NCBI GenBank assembly: GCA_037951105.1
Contig: JBAMJV010008997.1
Location: 1 to 64,000, forward strand
Reading direction: 5' to 3'
Length of the DNA: 64,000 bases
Source: Echinarachnius parma
Lineage: Eukaryota > Echinodermata > Echinoidea > Clypeasteroida > Echinarachniidae
Shown here in pieces: positions 1 to 12,763 of this stretch. Position 1 is the first letter of the stretch. The number at the start of each line of letters is the position of its first letter. Made by a program: the position numbers and the translations under genes. Below the pieces are notes generated by a model. The model saw only the letters and a program-made list of their open reading frames with translations, had not been told where the DNA came from and ran no database searches.

Positions 1-427
1 TATATATAGGCGACATTTGGGGAGGGTATGTGGGTAGATTATTTGTATGTATATCTTTAGAAGTATGCTAGTTATGCAAAGGAGAGATATCCCCCACCCT
101 TCACCCTGTCATACCCCCAATCTATTCATGTGATGTTTTGTATTTTTATGGCAAATTATTAGGGGGGATGCGCCCCCAGGCAACATCACTGCATGTAGAG
201 GTTGCTCCCCATGTACTCCTTATTTTTTAATAACACAGTGAATGAAAGATATAGATTTTCAGACAGTGTGAGCACATTATTTATCTTTTATGTCAACCAG
301 TTGCAAATAACTACAAGTCTGTTTTGTGTTAGTATCTAACATGCGCGCACACACACACACACACACCCACACTCACACATACTCTGCGGATACATCACTA
401 CACAGAGCCCACATTTACATTCAAGTA
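1..427. other. AT-rich non-coding stretch with a CA microsatellite
   Basis: No gene is seen. A short (CA)n run lies at about 347-366. The rest is unremarkable AT-rich sequence up to the MITE that follows. Confidence 0.5.
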
Positions 428-595
428 CAGTCAAACCTGTTATAGCAGCCACCTTTTTATAGCAGCAAACCTGCCTATAATGGCCACCAAACAAGATCCC
501 TTGCAGAGAAAAGGAATGTAATGGAACCTGTCTATAGTGATCACCTTTCTACAGTGGCCACTTTGATTGGCAGTCATGGTACACAGGTTTGACTG
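428..595. mobile_element. 168 bp Tc1/mariner-like MITE
   Basis: The ends are inverted copies of CAGTCAAACCTGT and are bordered on each side by a TA dinucleotide (426-427 and 596-597), as expected for TA-targeting Tc1/mariner elements. The interior repeats a short unit of the type CCTGYYTATARYRGCCACC about four times. It is too short to code for a transposase, so it would depend on one elsewhere. Confidence 0.7.
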
Positions 596-947
596 TACAT
601 TTTCATGCTTCTAGCCGTTTTCCCCCTTTACCTGGTACTATGTGTGCATTTTTTACATTTCAAACTAACAAAATCGCCTGTTTGTGTATGCTGGTAAATA
701 CTTTTTTGAAGTAGGATTTACATTCCTGAAATTTGAAGCAATGCAAATGGTTGAATAACTTGTGTATTTACACAGCATTTACACATTTTATGAAAATCAA
801 TTATATAACAATATGCAATTATTGTTATTTGGATACTTTGTATTTAATTTTTCAATAAATGCAGAAGCAACTGTTACAAAAAATGAAATACTGGGTGATT
901 GATTAAACTTTTGGATGTGTGCAGATCATGTAGTGTCTCTGTGAATT
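596..947. other. AT-rich stretch, nothing recognised
   Basis: No open frame of note, repeat or RNA gene was recognised here. Confidence 0.5.
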
Positions 948-1160
948 TATTTATTTATTTATTTATTTTGGTATACATTTCAAACTGATCAGCAGCAGTG
1001 CTGAAAGGATCAGTGTACATTGAACATCAAAACATACATAGTATAAACAATACAATATAGCAATTGTTACATTCGAATTTGAATGAATTGGAACAACAAA
1101 ATTTACAAAAGTAAATCACTATAAAATAAACAAAGCTACATTACACAAAGAATAAATATC
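948..1160 (-). mobile_element. Probable 3' end of a retroposon
   Basis: A run of TTTA units (about 948-968) is followed by sequence resembling, in layout, the 3' ends of the LINEs elsewhere in this window. On the minus strand it would read as a 3' untranslated region ending in a simple (TAAA)n tail. No reverse transcriptase coding sequence is attached, so it could be a heavily 5'-truncated LINE or a SINE. Confidence 0.35.
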
Positions 1161-2310
1161 AGATCATTGTGCATAATTGTGTCTCATACATTGTCCACCT
1201 AGCCATTTGGTTGATCCTGATCTATGAAAAATACAATTGAGTTGGCCGACCCTTCAATACCCTGCACATAATAGGGGAAGCCTCTGTGAATCCAAGCAAA
1301 AGGAGGGTTAAAAGGACAATTGGCATAGTGATACACACTCACATTTCTTCATGGGTGTTATTAGCAACTTCAATCATACATTATATCAATAACCTTGTAC
1401 AATTATTCTGAATTATATTATTTATTAGTATTTCATCTGAGAAAAACAATGGTTTGTTTGAGTTTTAAAAAATGATAAATTTATGTCATACAGGGAAACC
1501 CTGTTTAGCTCGCTTATAACGAGGTACCGTACTGCCCACTGATTTGAACTTCAAATTAAAAACATCCTTTTTCATTAAATCATAATTACCTTTATCACAT
1601 GTAATAAGGAAGACATGAAAGATATATTATCAAATTTATTTTGATTGAATTTGAAAAAGATAACAGATTGTTGCTATGAGCACTATTCGGTCATTGTTAC
1701 CTTCCCGCAGCAAAACTTATCTTTGTTGATACAGTGGAACCTCCTAACAAGAGGTACCGGATACAGCGATGATAATTTTACACGTCAAGGATCTTTGTAT
1801 TTTATTATTTTTAAGCCCAGACACAAGATACCTGACATAAGGTATTCAATCCAATTGTGCCCGAGGTGCTTGTTATAATAAGGTTTTGTTAATTTTTGCC
1901 AAAATGTGTGCGTGAATAATTCCATGCTAAAGAGTTGTATTTGAGAAATGAACTGTTTATGCTATATATCAATTTGAAGGCCTTATCGGTAGGGCCTTAA
2001 CCCCTTGACCACAGGAACCAAGTGGGTTGTGTACAAAGTCTATGGGGATTTCATAAACTCGTAGGGAACGGGTTAATTTGGCATCAGCATGGTGAGGGAT
2101 CTGTGGGCAATCACTGGCCGAACATCCCTACCACTTCCCACGGTCGACGTCCACATCTAACATGTCTCATACGCTAGAAGTCCTGCTCCAATATTATGGT
2201 GTTTTCGCTCAGCGACGTACAGAGCTTTCAACGACGCAGGGAGCGATCTATTGCCCCGTTCACCGCGCTCAAATAACTTTTAGTCTATCAGGTTATGTAA
2301 AGCAGCATTT
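1161..2310. other. Non-coding, with short AACGAGGTACC-type repeats
   Basis: Two short related patches, at about 1,490-1,530 (CTTATAACGAGGTACC) and 1,733-1,760 (ACAGTGGAACCTCC then AAGAGGTACC), look like remnants of one dispersed repeat family. No gene is supported. Confidence 0.35.
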
Positions 2311-3782
2311 TTTTTTGCTATAATCTTGGAAACAGTTTTTAATTTGGTCTAAATACATTACTGATGAGAAAAAGTGATGTTTCCATTTTTTATTTTTGGT
2401 CCCAGGGTGCATTTTGGCGATTTTAAAGATAATTAGCTAATTTGCATATTTGTGAAATAAGGTCAGGGGTCATTTTCTATCTAGGAATAGTACAATATTG
2501 ATAAAAACTAGTATTCTAGGGTATTTTGAGGCAAGGATTCCATTTCCGGTGCTCGTTTGTAAGTGCTGTATGGGAAACACTCTGAAATCAAAGATGGCTT
2601 CCCCTAATTTGCATATTTATGAATATTATTGATTTTCAGTGGCTACAGCCCCTAATAAGCAATAATTCCGGATTATTATTTGTCACTTATGTTCTAAGTA
2701 TGTATTTAAGATATCAAAGATGAGTTAACATCATGGCAACCTCTAGCAATGCATATTATTTGCATAAATATGTATTTTACCTAATTTGCATATTCCCCCA
2801 AATCGAGTATATTGGGAACCCGGCAAGTAAAAAAGACAAGTAATACCACTTTTCCAAGGTTTTAGTGGGCAACGAATCCATTCATGATACTTATTTACCT
2901 GTATCACCTCGGCAACCCACATAAATTCAAGATGGCCGCGATTGTCATTTTAAAGTAAATAATGCTATTTGCTACTTAAACGGCATTTTATTGATAAAAG
3001 TATGATTTGCTTACTGTAAGCAAACAACTACATTGTGATTCAAATATTCTAGTTGCTCATTCCAATAATTAAAAGTCAAAACATTATAATATCAATCTAA
3101 TATAACCGAAATAATATAGTCGTGTATGATAACATGTGTAATTTAGGGAGCAGTCATCTTGGATTTGAGGTGGATGCCATGGTGATACAGGTAAATAAGT
3201 ATCAAAAATGGATCTGCTGCCCCCCAAAACCTTGGAAAAGTGGTATTACTTGTCTTTTTTACTTGCCGGGTTCCCAATATACTCTATTTTGGGGAATATG
3301 CAAATTAGGTAAAATACATAATTATGCAAATAATATGCATTGCTAGAGGTTGCCACGATGGCAACTCATCTCTGATATCTTAAATGCATACTTAGAACAT
3401 AACTGACAAATACTAATCCGGAATTATTGCTTATTAGGGGCTGTAGCCACTGAAAATCAATAATATTCATAAATATGCAAATTAGGGGCAGCCATCTTTG
3501 ATTTCAGAGTGTTTCCCATACATCACTTACAAACGAGCACCGGAAATGGAATCCTTGCCCCAATATACCCTAGAATACTAGTTTGTATCAATATTGTACT
3601 ATTCCTAGATAGAAAATGACCCCTGACCTTATTTCACAAATATGCAAATTAGCTAATTATCTTTAAAATCGCCAAAATGCACCCTGGGACCAAAGATAAA
3701 AAATGGAAACATCACTTTTTCTCATCAGTAATGTATTAAGACCAAATTAAAAAATGTTTCCAAGATTGTAGCAAAAAATTTC
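2311..3782. mobile_element. 1.47 kb fold-back element with ~630 bp arms
   Basis: Sequence 2,311-2,940 recurs as its reverse complement at about 3,150-3,782 with roughly 95% identity by eye. About 200 bp of unique sequence (2,945-3,140) lies between the arms. Landmarks include CACCCTGGGACCAAA (right arm) against TTGGTCCCAGGGTG (left arm) and an AAGATGGC motif near the inner arm ends. No transposase is present. It is a non-autonomous fold-back element or a very long-TIR MITE, and no clear target duplication was found. Confidence 0.75.
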
Positions 3783-5968
3783 ACAACATTTATTTACACT
3801 TCATTAGGGGATATACTATTTCGTTGACAAGCAGTTTCGCTAATTTGGTGAAGGCGGACGTACATTCGTAGACTGCATGACGTCACATCTCGTTGTCACA
3901 AGCAATGTATAGACAACGCATGGCTGGCTTGTATAGTTAACACGCCAACTAATTGTCTATGTACTACACATGATAGCAATGTGCTGAATGTTTACCTCGC
4001 TACAAGCATGTTGATTGGTTGACCATAGAGCTGTATCGTGCCGTCGCATAATAACCGGAATAATTCTGACCAAAGTGTGTCGCAGATTTAAACCCAAGAA
4101 CGGTCGGCCCGCTGTTACTGTAGGAAGTTCCTGATTTTGCACACGAACTGCAGGATTCCCCGTTTGCAAAAACCTGCTAGCTTAGTTCCTTGCTAATGGA
4201 CGTTGTGGGTCCGTTTCCCACAGGGTATGAGCATGGCGACTGAAGGGTCTGCGAGAACTTGGGTGTTGGCGGCCTGGTTATTTGTTCTGGGTGGTGTAGT
4301 GGGTGTGTAGAATCTTGATGGGTCTTGAAGAAATCTATAGAGAGGGTGAGATTTGTGAAAAAAGGAATGCAATCAGATAAATAGTAATGTGTAAGTCATG
4401 TGCACTTATTGCACACAATGAACCACAAACATGTATTCATGTAGTAAAAATAGGATTTGATTTCTAATCAACATGGACCAAATTTGTTATTTTCCCTTCA
4501 GTTTGTTAGGATCGAAAGCTACACTATTATTGACTCTAATTTTATTCCATTGTCAATTTTTCAGTAGCAGTTTTCATCTGTTTTTCAATCGGTATACAGT
4601 ATACAGTATGCCTAATGCATTTGTCTCTAATAAGCAAAATAATAAATCTAAGGTCCACATTCTGAAAATCTTGCAGAGATACAAAATAAAATCATGCTAA
4701 AATAATTTTCATCATTCTGAAAATGGTGTAAGGGAATGTTGATGCAAATTCTACAATGCATTTTGAATCTTTTCTCATGTCCAGTAATGTCGGCCCTTGT
4801 TTATTGAGATTTTCTGTTATATAACATAACAATCAAGCCCATGATAAGTTTTCAAAATATGCGCTCAATGCAATTCTTTCCTCCTCTGACATTTATCTAT
4901 GTTGTTTTCCCAGTTTCGAATCCCAGTGAGATCACTTTGTGCAAGTATAGCAATTGACATTTGACACACAATTTGGTATGCCAAAATAAACTCTCATTGA
5001 TTTTGCCTGTTAATTTGAAGATGAAATTCTAGTTTCAGAACACAGATCTATCATTTATCTCTGTCCAGTCCAAGAAAAAGGTTCTCAATGAATTACCTTA
5101 ACCATAAGTCAATCGGGGTCACCACCAGCACAAATCGTGTGAGTCGTGTCAGCATGCAGATTGCACGTCCATTCTATCGGTACTCGGAAATCCTCTATGT
5201 ATGTCGAAGAGAACAGCCACATCCAATGCTATAAAATGAGGATAAAAATCAAAAAGTTGCTTAATGATGGCAATTGGTATGGAAAGTCAATTTCCTTATG
5301 TAAGACAAAAAGAAAACACTGATCATCCAAGGTTTTTTCCCCAACATTTTGATTGCCAAGCCTAATATCTAATGAAAAAAACTTGTCCTGAAGTAAGAGA
5401 TTTGCAGATTAGCCGGAATTTTCCATGGAGGCGGAGGGGGGGGGGGGGGGGGGGTGAGGTTGGTCACACAAGGTAGCAGAGCTATGCGGCTTTGTACGGC
5501 AACAACATGGGCGGGCCAGTACAGAAAGTTTGACATATTTGACGTAGTCGTACAACATTTCCGAAGCCGAGAGTATGATTTAGTATTTTGGTTTAAAATT
5601 TTCGACATTTTCGAGGCCGAGACCACGGTTCTTCGTACTTTACGAGGTCAAGACCGCTAAAGTATAATCTCGGACCAGTACAAATTTGAAATTGGGAGGT
5701 GGATCAAATCAATCCACCCAATGCACCACCTGACCACCACAATTCACAATGACAATAATTGTTTTTATTTTGCAACATTTCACTTTTGTCTTTTGAGTTT
5801 GACAGAGTACTACACAGACACAGTGCATTCCAGACCATAGACCTAACATATATACATCAAAAATGAGCATCGATAAAAAAAACACAAAAAACGGATTACC
5901 CATTCTATATCAAATTTGAGAAGGCCCATCATTTCATAATCATAAGTCATAACAAAAGAGATATCAAC
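3783..5968. other. Non-coding stretch with a G homopolymer
   Basis: No gene is supported. A run of about 19 G lies at 5,436-5,454. One small plus-strand frame at 4,227-4,310 would encode a 27-residue hydrophobic peptide; it is listed only as a finding. The rest is AT-rich sequence with chance open frames. Confidence 0.4.
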
Positions 5969-6085
5969 TAGATCGACAAATCTATTGCTTTCATGGCCTC
6001 TTTGACATTATCATTGTCATTTTCACAGTGAAAAAGACAATAATAATGTCAAAGAGACCATGAAAGCGATAGATTTGTCGATCTA
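5969..6085. repeat. 117 bp near-perfect palindrome
   Basis: The arms 5,969-6,018 and 6,036-6,085 are reverse complements with about three mismatches over 50 bp. The loop (TTTTCACAGTGAAAA) is itself self-complementary. It may be a tiny fold-back element, or a hairpin RNA source if transcribed. There is no evidence of transcription in the sequence. Confidence 0.8.
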
Positions 6086-7792
6086 CACTCAAACTTGAAT
6101 TGCTGATTCTGATTCTGATCTACGTACCTTAGCCCGATGCCGAGGCGCGGGCCGAGGCCGGGGCTTCGATCGACGCTGAGAACTCGATCAGTCCGAGAGC
6201 GAGCACCCCGTGCATGCAGCTTCTCAGACTCAGCTCTGCATGCATCTCAATTATCAACCAAATTGTTGTTTTTTCTTCTTGATGAACCTCTAGATCTCCT
6301 CCCAGGCCGCATTCTCATTCGTATTTCCTTTGTAGATTCTCAAACGGTTTCTTCAACAAATTTGCTAGTGGTATTTAGTACACAATGCAAATATGCACCG
6401 AAGTAGCGCTGTAGCTGTACGCGTATATCATATTACGTACGGCAGCTCTACTATTAGTATTATGACTGTATGCAATATAGCCGGGCGGGGATCGGTCACA
6501 ATATAGCAGGCACGACAAGGTCAAAGGTCACCAAAGGCGTTGATTAACGCTTTAGAAATAAAAGATTTAAATGATAATTATCTTCATACTAAAGGGACAT
6601 TTGAAAAAATCAAACCCTATTTTATTCTTCTTTTACCATAAGCTAAACAACACGGTAGAAGAGAAACGAGGAAGCTCCAAGTAATTTTCGTGGATTTGAA
6701 CACTTTACATGAATCACTTTAAGTCTCAGTGCGCATAAATGAAAGAGAGAGAGAAATAGAAGCATATTTGAGCAAAGATAAAATAATAGAAACTTACAAT
6801 TCATTAACAAACAAAAAAAGCATTTAAATTGGCTCGAAATTGATTCTCTGCTGATACACCTCTTGCAGTGTATCAGGAACCAGCATCTCAACACCCAACA
6901 AGCCTCACCCCTGCGTTGGTCCCTGCATGGTTCATTTTATGTTATGGACACAATTCAATCGGCTAATTTACATTGATCGATTACCAATCAGACTTTGTCA
7001 ACTAATAGTGTTATTAAAATATACTTCTGTCTCAACGTGCACTCTGAATTATCTATTGAAGTATGATAATGTGAAGATTTGTTTTGTGTTTTGCGCTTGC
7101 GGGTAGACTTTGTTTGCAGAATGTGCCGCTGTGTATATATACATGTATATATATATAAATAAATTTAACTTAAAAAGTCCTCGTTTACTTTTTTGAAGAG
7201 AAAGAAACCGGTCGAAAGTAATTGAATATAGACTTAACCAAGGAATTCTAGCGTGTTTCCGAGTTTATTTTATTGTTTTTTATATATATATATATATATT
7301 ATATAGAACTGAATTTATTATTTCTGGTTACCATCTAAATACCCGAAACACACCTTTCCGCGTGATATATTTTAATTGGTACACACGGAATGTGAATCGA
7401 ATGTACTGTTTGCAGAATAATTCGTAGTCAGTGATAATAATGTATGCGCAACTCATTCGTGTTCAGTGACTGTGCTCAGTATGAAGGCAGAGTCAGTACA
7501 TACAGAGTTGGTGATGCTCATTGTCATGGTTGCAGCGGGGAATCCCAAAATTTAATACAACATAATAGGGCAATGCAATCAGTGTTGATTTAAATGTGCT
7601 ATCCTGCCATGTGTACTTGGCTACATTACATTATGGTGTATATGTACCCCTTTCATCTTTTACATATTTACATATTCGTATTTGTACATTGTTGTAATTT
7701 ATCATTATCAAGATTTGTTTTTGTTTAGTCTTATATTATATCCAGGTTAGCCTCTTCAGTGCTTTTGATCTGATCTTTCAGAGGACCTGCAT
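6086..7792. other. Non-coding, GC-rich patch then AT-rich DNA
   Basis: Positions 6,130-6,260 are unusually rich in CG dinucleotides for this window, followed by ordinary AT-rich sequence with TA-repeat runs near 7,140-7,160 and 7,280-7,300. The GC-rich patch could be part of an undetected exon or a small CpG cluster. I recognise no protein similarity in it. Confidence 0.3.
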
Positions 7793-7796
7793 TTAA

Positions 7797-8804
7797 GGGG
7801 CCCAGTTGGGTATTCATTTTTTTTTTCACCAAAATTGAGATTTTTATCTTAAAATGATCCATGGATTCTAAGCTTTAAGAAAATGCATACGTTGTGGGGT
7901 AGAGGGTAGCTATTAAAAGGACAAATTAAGAATTTCGTTATCAATGTTGTACATTTTGGGGGCCGAAAGTGATTGTTTTCTGGCTTAGATTGGAGATTTT
8001 TAATTGTACTTTTCATAAATAGACCAAATAAAATTGTCCCAAATCAAAATGTTTACCATCCAAATAGGGTTTCTCTTGTTTTAGAGTGAAGCAGCAACAT
8101 CTAATGTCATGCAGAAAATAAACATGGCAGTTTATAGGTGATTAACATACCCTAAATTTCCATTGAACCAACTATCGACTATTTATCCCGTTATGTTCCT
8201 ATATTTTTTCATGTCACATTTATCAAACAAGTATTAATCTTGTATATGACCTTTCAAGCTCATTTGCCGAAAATCAGATTTTTTAGACTAAAATTCTAAA
8301 AACTTGAAAAGTATTCACTCAAATTCAATGAAATTTGGAGAGATTGTTCATTTTTCTGAGATGAAGAGAATAATGGTGGCTTTTAGAGGTATCTCTACAG
8401 AAAAAAATTATGTTATGTTATGTGTCCCATTTCTGATTTTTGTTGAAATTTTGATTTCACTAGGAAGATGGATGAATATTAGAAAAAGCCACCATTAGTT
8501 TGTTTGTCTATCACTGTAGTTTCTATGTTTACATTAACAAAGATGTATACCCCTACGATTTTTAGAAGATGCGATTTGAATGATGGCATGTCAATTTTTT
8601 CATTTTTTTTTTATTTTTTCAATATATTTGCCTTTTGAGCTCTTATTTTCAGTCCTATTGTCTAACCGTTTACTTTTTTTGATTCCTCACATTCTCAGCT
8701 TTCCAGGAGTATATGGTCTGTAGGGGGTAGCTTCAATAGTCTGAAAGATATTCATGATTCCGTGAAAGTGCGCGAAAATGGCAAATAATACCCCACTGGG
8801 CCCC
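7797..8804. mobile_element. 1.0 kb MITE inserted at TTAA
   Basis: The ends are inverted copies of GGGGCCCAGTKGGGTATT, flanked on both sides by TTAA (7,793-7,796 and 8,805-8,808). TTAA duplication is typical of piggyBac and Kolobok superfamily elements. No transposase is encoded, so it is non-autonomous. Confidence 0.7.
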
Positions 8805-8808
8805 TTAA

Positions 8809-9395
8809 TATCATTATAATTATTACCTCGGTCATCGAATACAATTCCACACTTTATTGCACACTCTCTCCACTCCACTGGGGAGCATTGCAGCAGGTGT
8901 TATTGAATGTATACTATACACAACCTAATTCACGTATTACCCATTATTATACATGGGCAAAGAACCACAATATGTGAAATAAACTTTAGCTATCGTCAAA
9001 CAAGAACGGAGTAATCTTAGTGACTAGATTATATTTCCAACATGTGTCTGAAATATTTGATTAAATAATTTGATTAAATCCTCGCATTTTATAACCCTTA
9101 CCCAGTCGGTTTGATTTAGGAACATCACTTCATACCACACGAATGAGGAACTGATATGTATTGGCATAATATTATGGGGAAACAGTACATACAGTATTAT
9201 AATGCAAGCAGATCTACTCTGTACGCATGCACCATCATGACCATGGAACACATACACAATAGTCACTAGCTGGACGAGACATGACACTAATTCTCACGCA
9301 CACATGTACATTAAAACAAACATTCACTCAGAAGCGAATTTGTATAAGTACCCTATTAAAAAAATGTACACATACGCACACAAAAATAGCGAATG

Positions 9396-9433
<38 letters not shown>

Positions 9434-10350
9434 CACTGTCAGAACGCAAAAATGCCCACTCATTACACACAAATTCTATTTGAAAAAAACAGACAAATTA
9501 CATAACACATACGCATACATGAAAACACTCACAAACGTTACTTATATTCCTCTTAAACTGACTTGTGACTGTAATGATATACACAGTACACACAAACAAG
9601 CATATTTGTTCATGTTCTGGAAAACAAATAAACCCAACCTACGTGTAGTATAACAATTACAATTAACAATGAATGGGTTAGACGTCTACAATATTATGGT
9701 AACTATATAAGAAGAGATAAATGCATAATGTTAACAAAATTACTGACATTATTATCAGTCCAAATAAACTGAACATACATGTCATTGACAGCAATGGACA
9801 TTGTGTGCTAATAACTACTAAGCCATTTAACCTGTTACTAATGAGGTGACGAGCATATTGCTTAAATGAACTACAGCGTCTAGATGGCCTAATCTTCACA
9901 ATTAGGCTCTCTATACGTAATTTTTCCTCTAGAAAAAGAATTTGGCAGTCATTTCTCATGAATTCAATCAATTTTGGGGTAATTAGTAAATATCTAATTG
10001 TCCTGGGAACGCCCCTTTTAAATCGCCAAAATGCGACGTCATCTAAAGAACGGACTAAAGAACTAAATTCTGTAGATGACGTAAGCCAATGAATTGTCAA
10101 TCACATGTTAATCACGCTGCCGATTCTGGACCCTAAATGTGGGTGGGGCGTAAACTGGCTGCTAAGTGAGATTTGGCATCAGAAAATTAGTCTAAAATCA
10201 CTACTGTGTTTATTTTCATGGAGTTTTTCCGGGCAGACCTATTTTACAAGTCATCAACTACGAAAAAGGTGCCAAAGTACGTTGTATTCTTTATTTCCTT
10301 CAATGACACGGTTTTTTTTCTTCTTTTTAACAAAGACAGTTAATTTATAT
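8809..10350. other. Non-coding, with a CA microsatellite
   Basis: A (CA)n tract lies at about 9,403-9,437. A 140-codon open frame at 9,678-10,100 on the minus strand matches nothing I recognise and is treated as chance. No gene is supported. Confidence 0.4.
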
Positions 10351-12283
10351 AAGGTTTATATTTCTTCATTTATTGTCTACAATTGGAAATTCATTCTTTG
10401 AACATGTCGACGTATATTCACATATGATAACATAAACATATATTATTAATCCATGAATAACTGAATATTTCACATAAACATATTCATTTTATCCTACAAT
10501 TATTGAGTGAATTCTATTCAACATGAAAAAGCAAAACATGTATAATATTCCAGGGGAGCTTGTCTTTGAGATAAATGTTTATTGTTTTAAGAACTCAGTT
10601 ACAAAAGTAAAAGCAGTTGTTGTTGTTTACTAACCTTCAGTGAAAATATTTTGACGCTAATATACGCTGTACAAGTAGATTTCAAAAGAGGAATGGAATT
10701 TCATGCTTTTAACAAAAATATCAAAATATATCCCATTCTGTAACGTCTCAAAGTAACCAACATGTACGAAAATACATTCTTTGCAGCATTTAATAGACAT
10801 TTACACCAATTAATTAACACATTTTAAAATGATCGTTATTTGACAATAAAACAATTGTTTTATATTTCTTATTATATATACAAATCGGTTTTCCATAACT
10901 TACAAGTATATGATAGTGGAAATACACAATTATCATGCTTTATCCTTTTTATAGCAATTTTATCTTAATTTTGTTGTAGAAATATCCCAATATCAGACAT
11001 AAGGTTTATATTTCTTCATTTATTGTCTACAATTGGAAATTCATTCTTTGAACATGTCGACGTATATTAACATATGATAACATAAACATATATTATTAAT
11101 CCATGAATAACTGAATATTTCACATAAACATATTCATTTTATCCTACAATTATTGAGTGAATTCTATTCAACATGAAAAAGCAAAACATGTATAATATTC
11201 CAGGGGAGCTTGTCTTTGAGATAAATGTTTATTGTTTTAAGAACTCAGTTACAAAAGTAAAAGCAGTTGTTGTTGTTTACTAACCTTCAGTGAAAATATT
11301 TTGACGCTAATATACGCTGTACAAGTAAATTTCAAAAGAGGAATGGAATTTCATGCTTTTAACAAAAATATCAAAATATATCCCATTTTGTAACGTCTCA
11401 AAGTAACCAACATGTACGAAAATACATTCTTTGCAGCATTTAATAGACATTTACACCAATTAATTAACACATTTTAAAATGATCGTTATTTGACAATAAA
11501 ACAATTGTTTTATATTTCTTATTATATATACAAATCGGTTTTCCATAACTTACAAGTATATGATAGTGGAAATACACAATTATCATGCTTTATCCTTTTT
11601 ATAGCAATTTTATCTTAATTTTGTTGTAGAAATATCCCAATATCAGACATACGGTTTATATTTCTTCATTTATTGTCTACAATTGGAAATTCATTCTTTG
11701 AACATGTCGACGTATATTCACATATGATAACATAAACATATATTATTAATCCATGAATAACTGAATATTTCACATAAACATATTCATTTTATCCTACAAT
11801 TATTGAGTGATTTCTATTCAACATGAAAAAGCAAAACATGTATAATATTCCAGGGGAGCTTGTCTTTGAGATAAATGTTCATTGTTTTAATAACTCAGTT
11901 ACAAAAGTAAAAGCAGTTGTTGTTGTTTACTAACCTTCAGTGAAAATATTTTGACGCTAATATACGCTGTACAAGAAGATTTCAAAAGAGGAATGGAATT
12001 TCATGCTTTTAACAAAAATATCAAAATATATCCCATTCTGTAACATCTCAAAGTAACCAACATGTACGAAAATACACTCTTTGCAGCATTTAATAGACTT
12101 TTACACCAATTAATTTACACATTTTAAAATGATCGGTATTTGACAATTTAAACATATCATAATACAAATCGGTTTTCCATAACTTACAAGTATTTAGTGG
12201 AAATACACATTTATCATGCTTTATCCTTTTTATAGCAATTTTATCTTAATTTTGTTGTAGAAATATCCCAATATCAGACATCA
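10351..12283. repeat. Three tandem copies of a 650 bp AT-rich satellite unit
   Basis: The unit begins AGGTTTATATTTCTTCATTT and restarts at 10,351, 11,001 and 11,651, an exact spacing of 650 bp. Copies one and two differ at only a few positions. The third copy carries small deletions near 12,146-12,165 and 12,190 and ends at about 12,283. High identity means recent expansion or ongoing homogenisation. No open frame is conserved across the copies. Confidence 0.92.
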
Positions 12284-12306
12284 AATGAGATATCGGTTAA
12301 CATAAT

Positions 12307-12763
12307 ATCAAAGGGATAGTTCAGTTTTGCTATAGAGGGCGCTTCAATATTTTTTTCTTGTGAGGTTATGGAAATACTAAGTGTCAAATTTGAAAGAGCA
12401 TACATCTACGATCACATAATAATCTTCGTTTGATCAAAATCGCTTCTTAAACAGCTGAAATATCTATAAATATATTATTTCGGACAAAAATGTTGACAAT
12501 CTCTCTAATTTACCGTTATAAAAAAGGAGCATTACATGCACATTTTAGAAATATAAACTGGTTGAAACTTATGTGTTTTTTGAGAGCGCCCTTTTGTGTT
12601 TGAATGGCTCTTTTTTTTTAAATGATAACAGGCTTGATACCTAGTCGTTTGTTATTATGTATTCTTTTCGAGCATTTCAAGTTATAACTATTAGCTTATA
12701 ATGTTTTGGTGCAGGATTTAGTTACAGAACTTGAGTTCGACAAAAACTGCACTTTCTCTTTAA
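12307..12763. mobile_element. MITE of the ATAGAGGGCGCT family
   Basis: The left end, AAAGGGATAGTTCAGTTTT, is an imperfect inverted match to the right end near 12,742-12,762 (AAAACTGCACTTTCTCTTT). The interior (GAGGGCGCTTCA, then GGCTCTTTT, then TAGTCGTTTG) recurs at 60,031-60,490. An inverted end fragment lies at 50,810-50,852. Non-autonomous DNA element. Confidence 0.55.

Noticed and set aside
6137-6406. 89-codon Arg-rich plus-strand frame in a GC-rich patch
   Set aside because: Arg/Pro richness is what CG-rich DNA gives in this frame; no domain is recognisable.
9678-10100. 140-codon minus-strand open frame with two hydrophobic segments
   Set aside because: No motif or family resemblance, no splice context, and the length is within chance expectation for this much sequence. 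The hydrophobic end comes from AT-rich codons.
10351-12283. CRISPR-like or gene cluster explanation for the regular repeats
   Set aside because: The 650 bp units are continuous head-to-tail copies without unique spacers and without coding frames, so this is a satellite.
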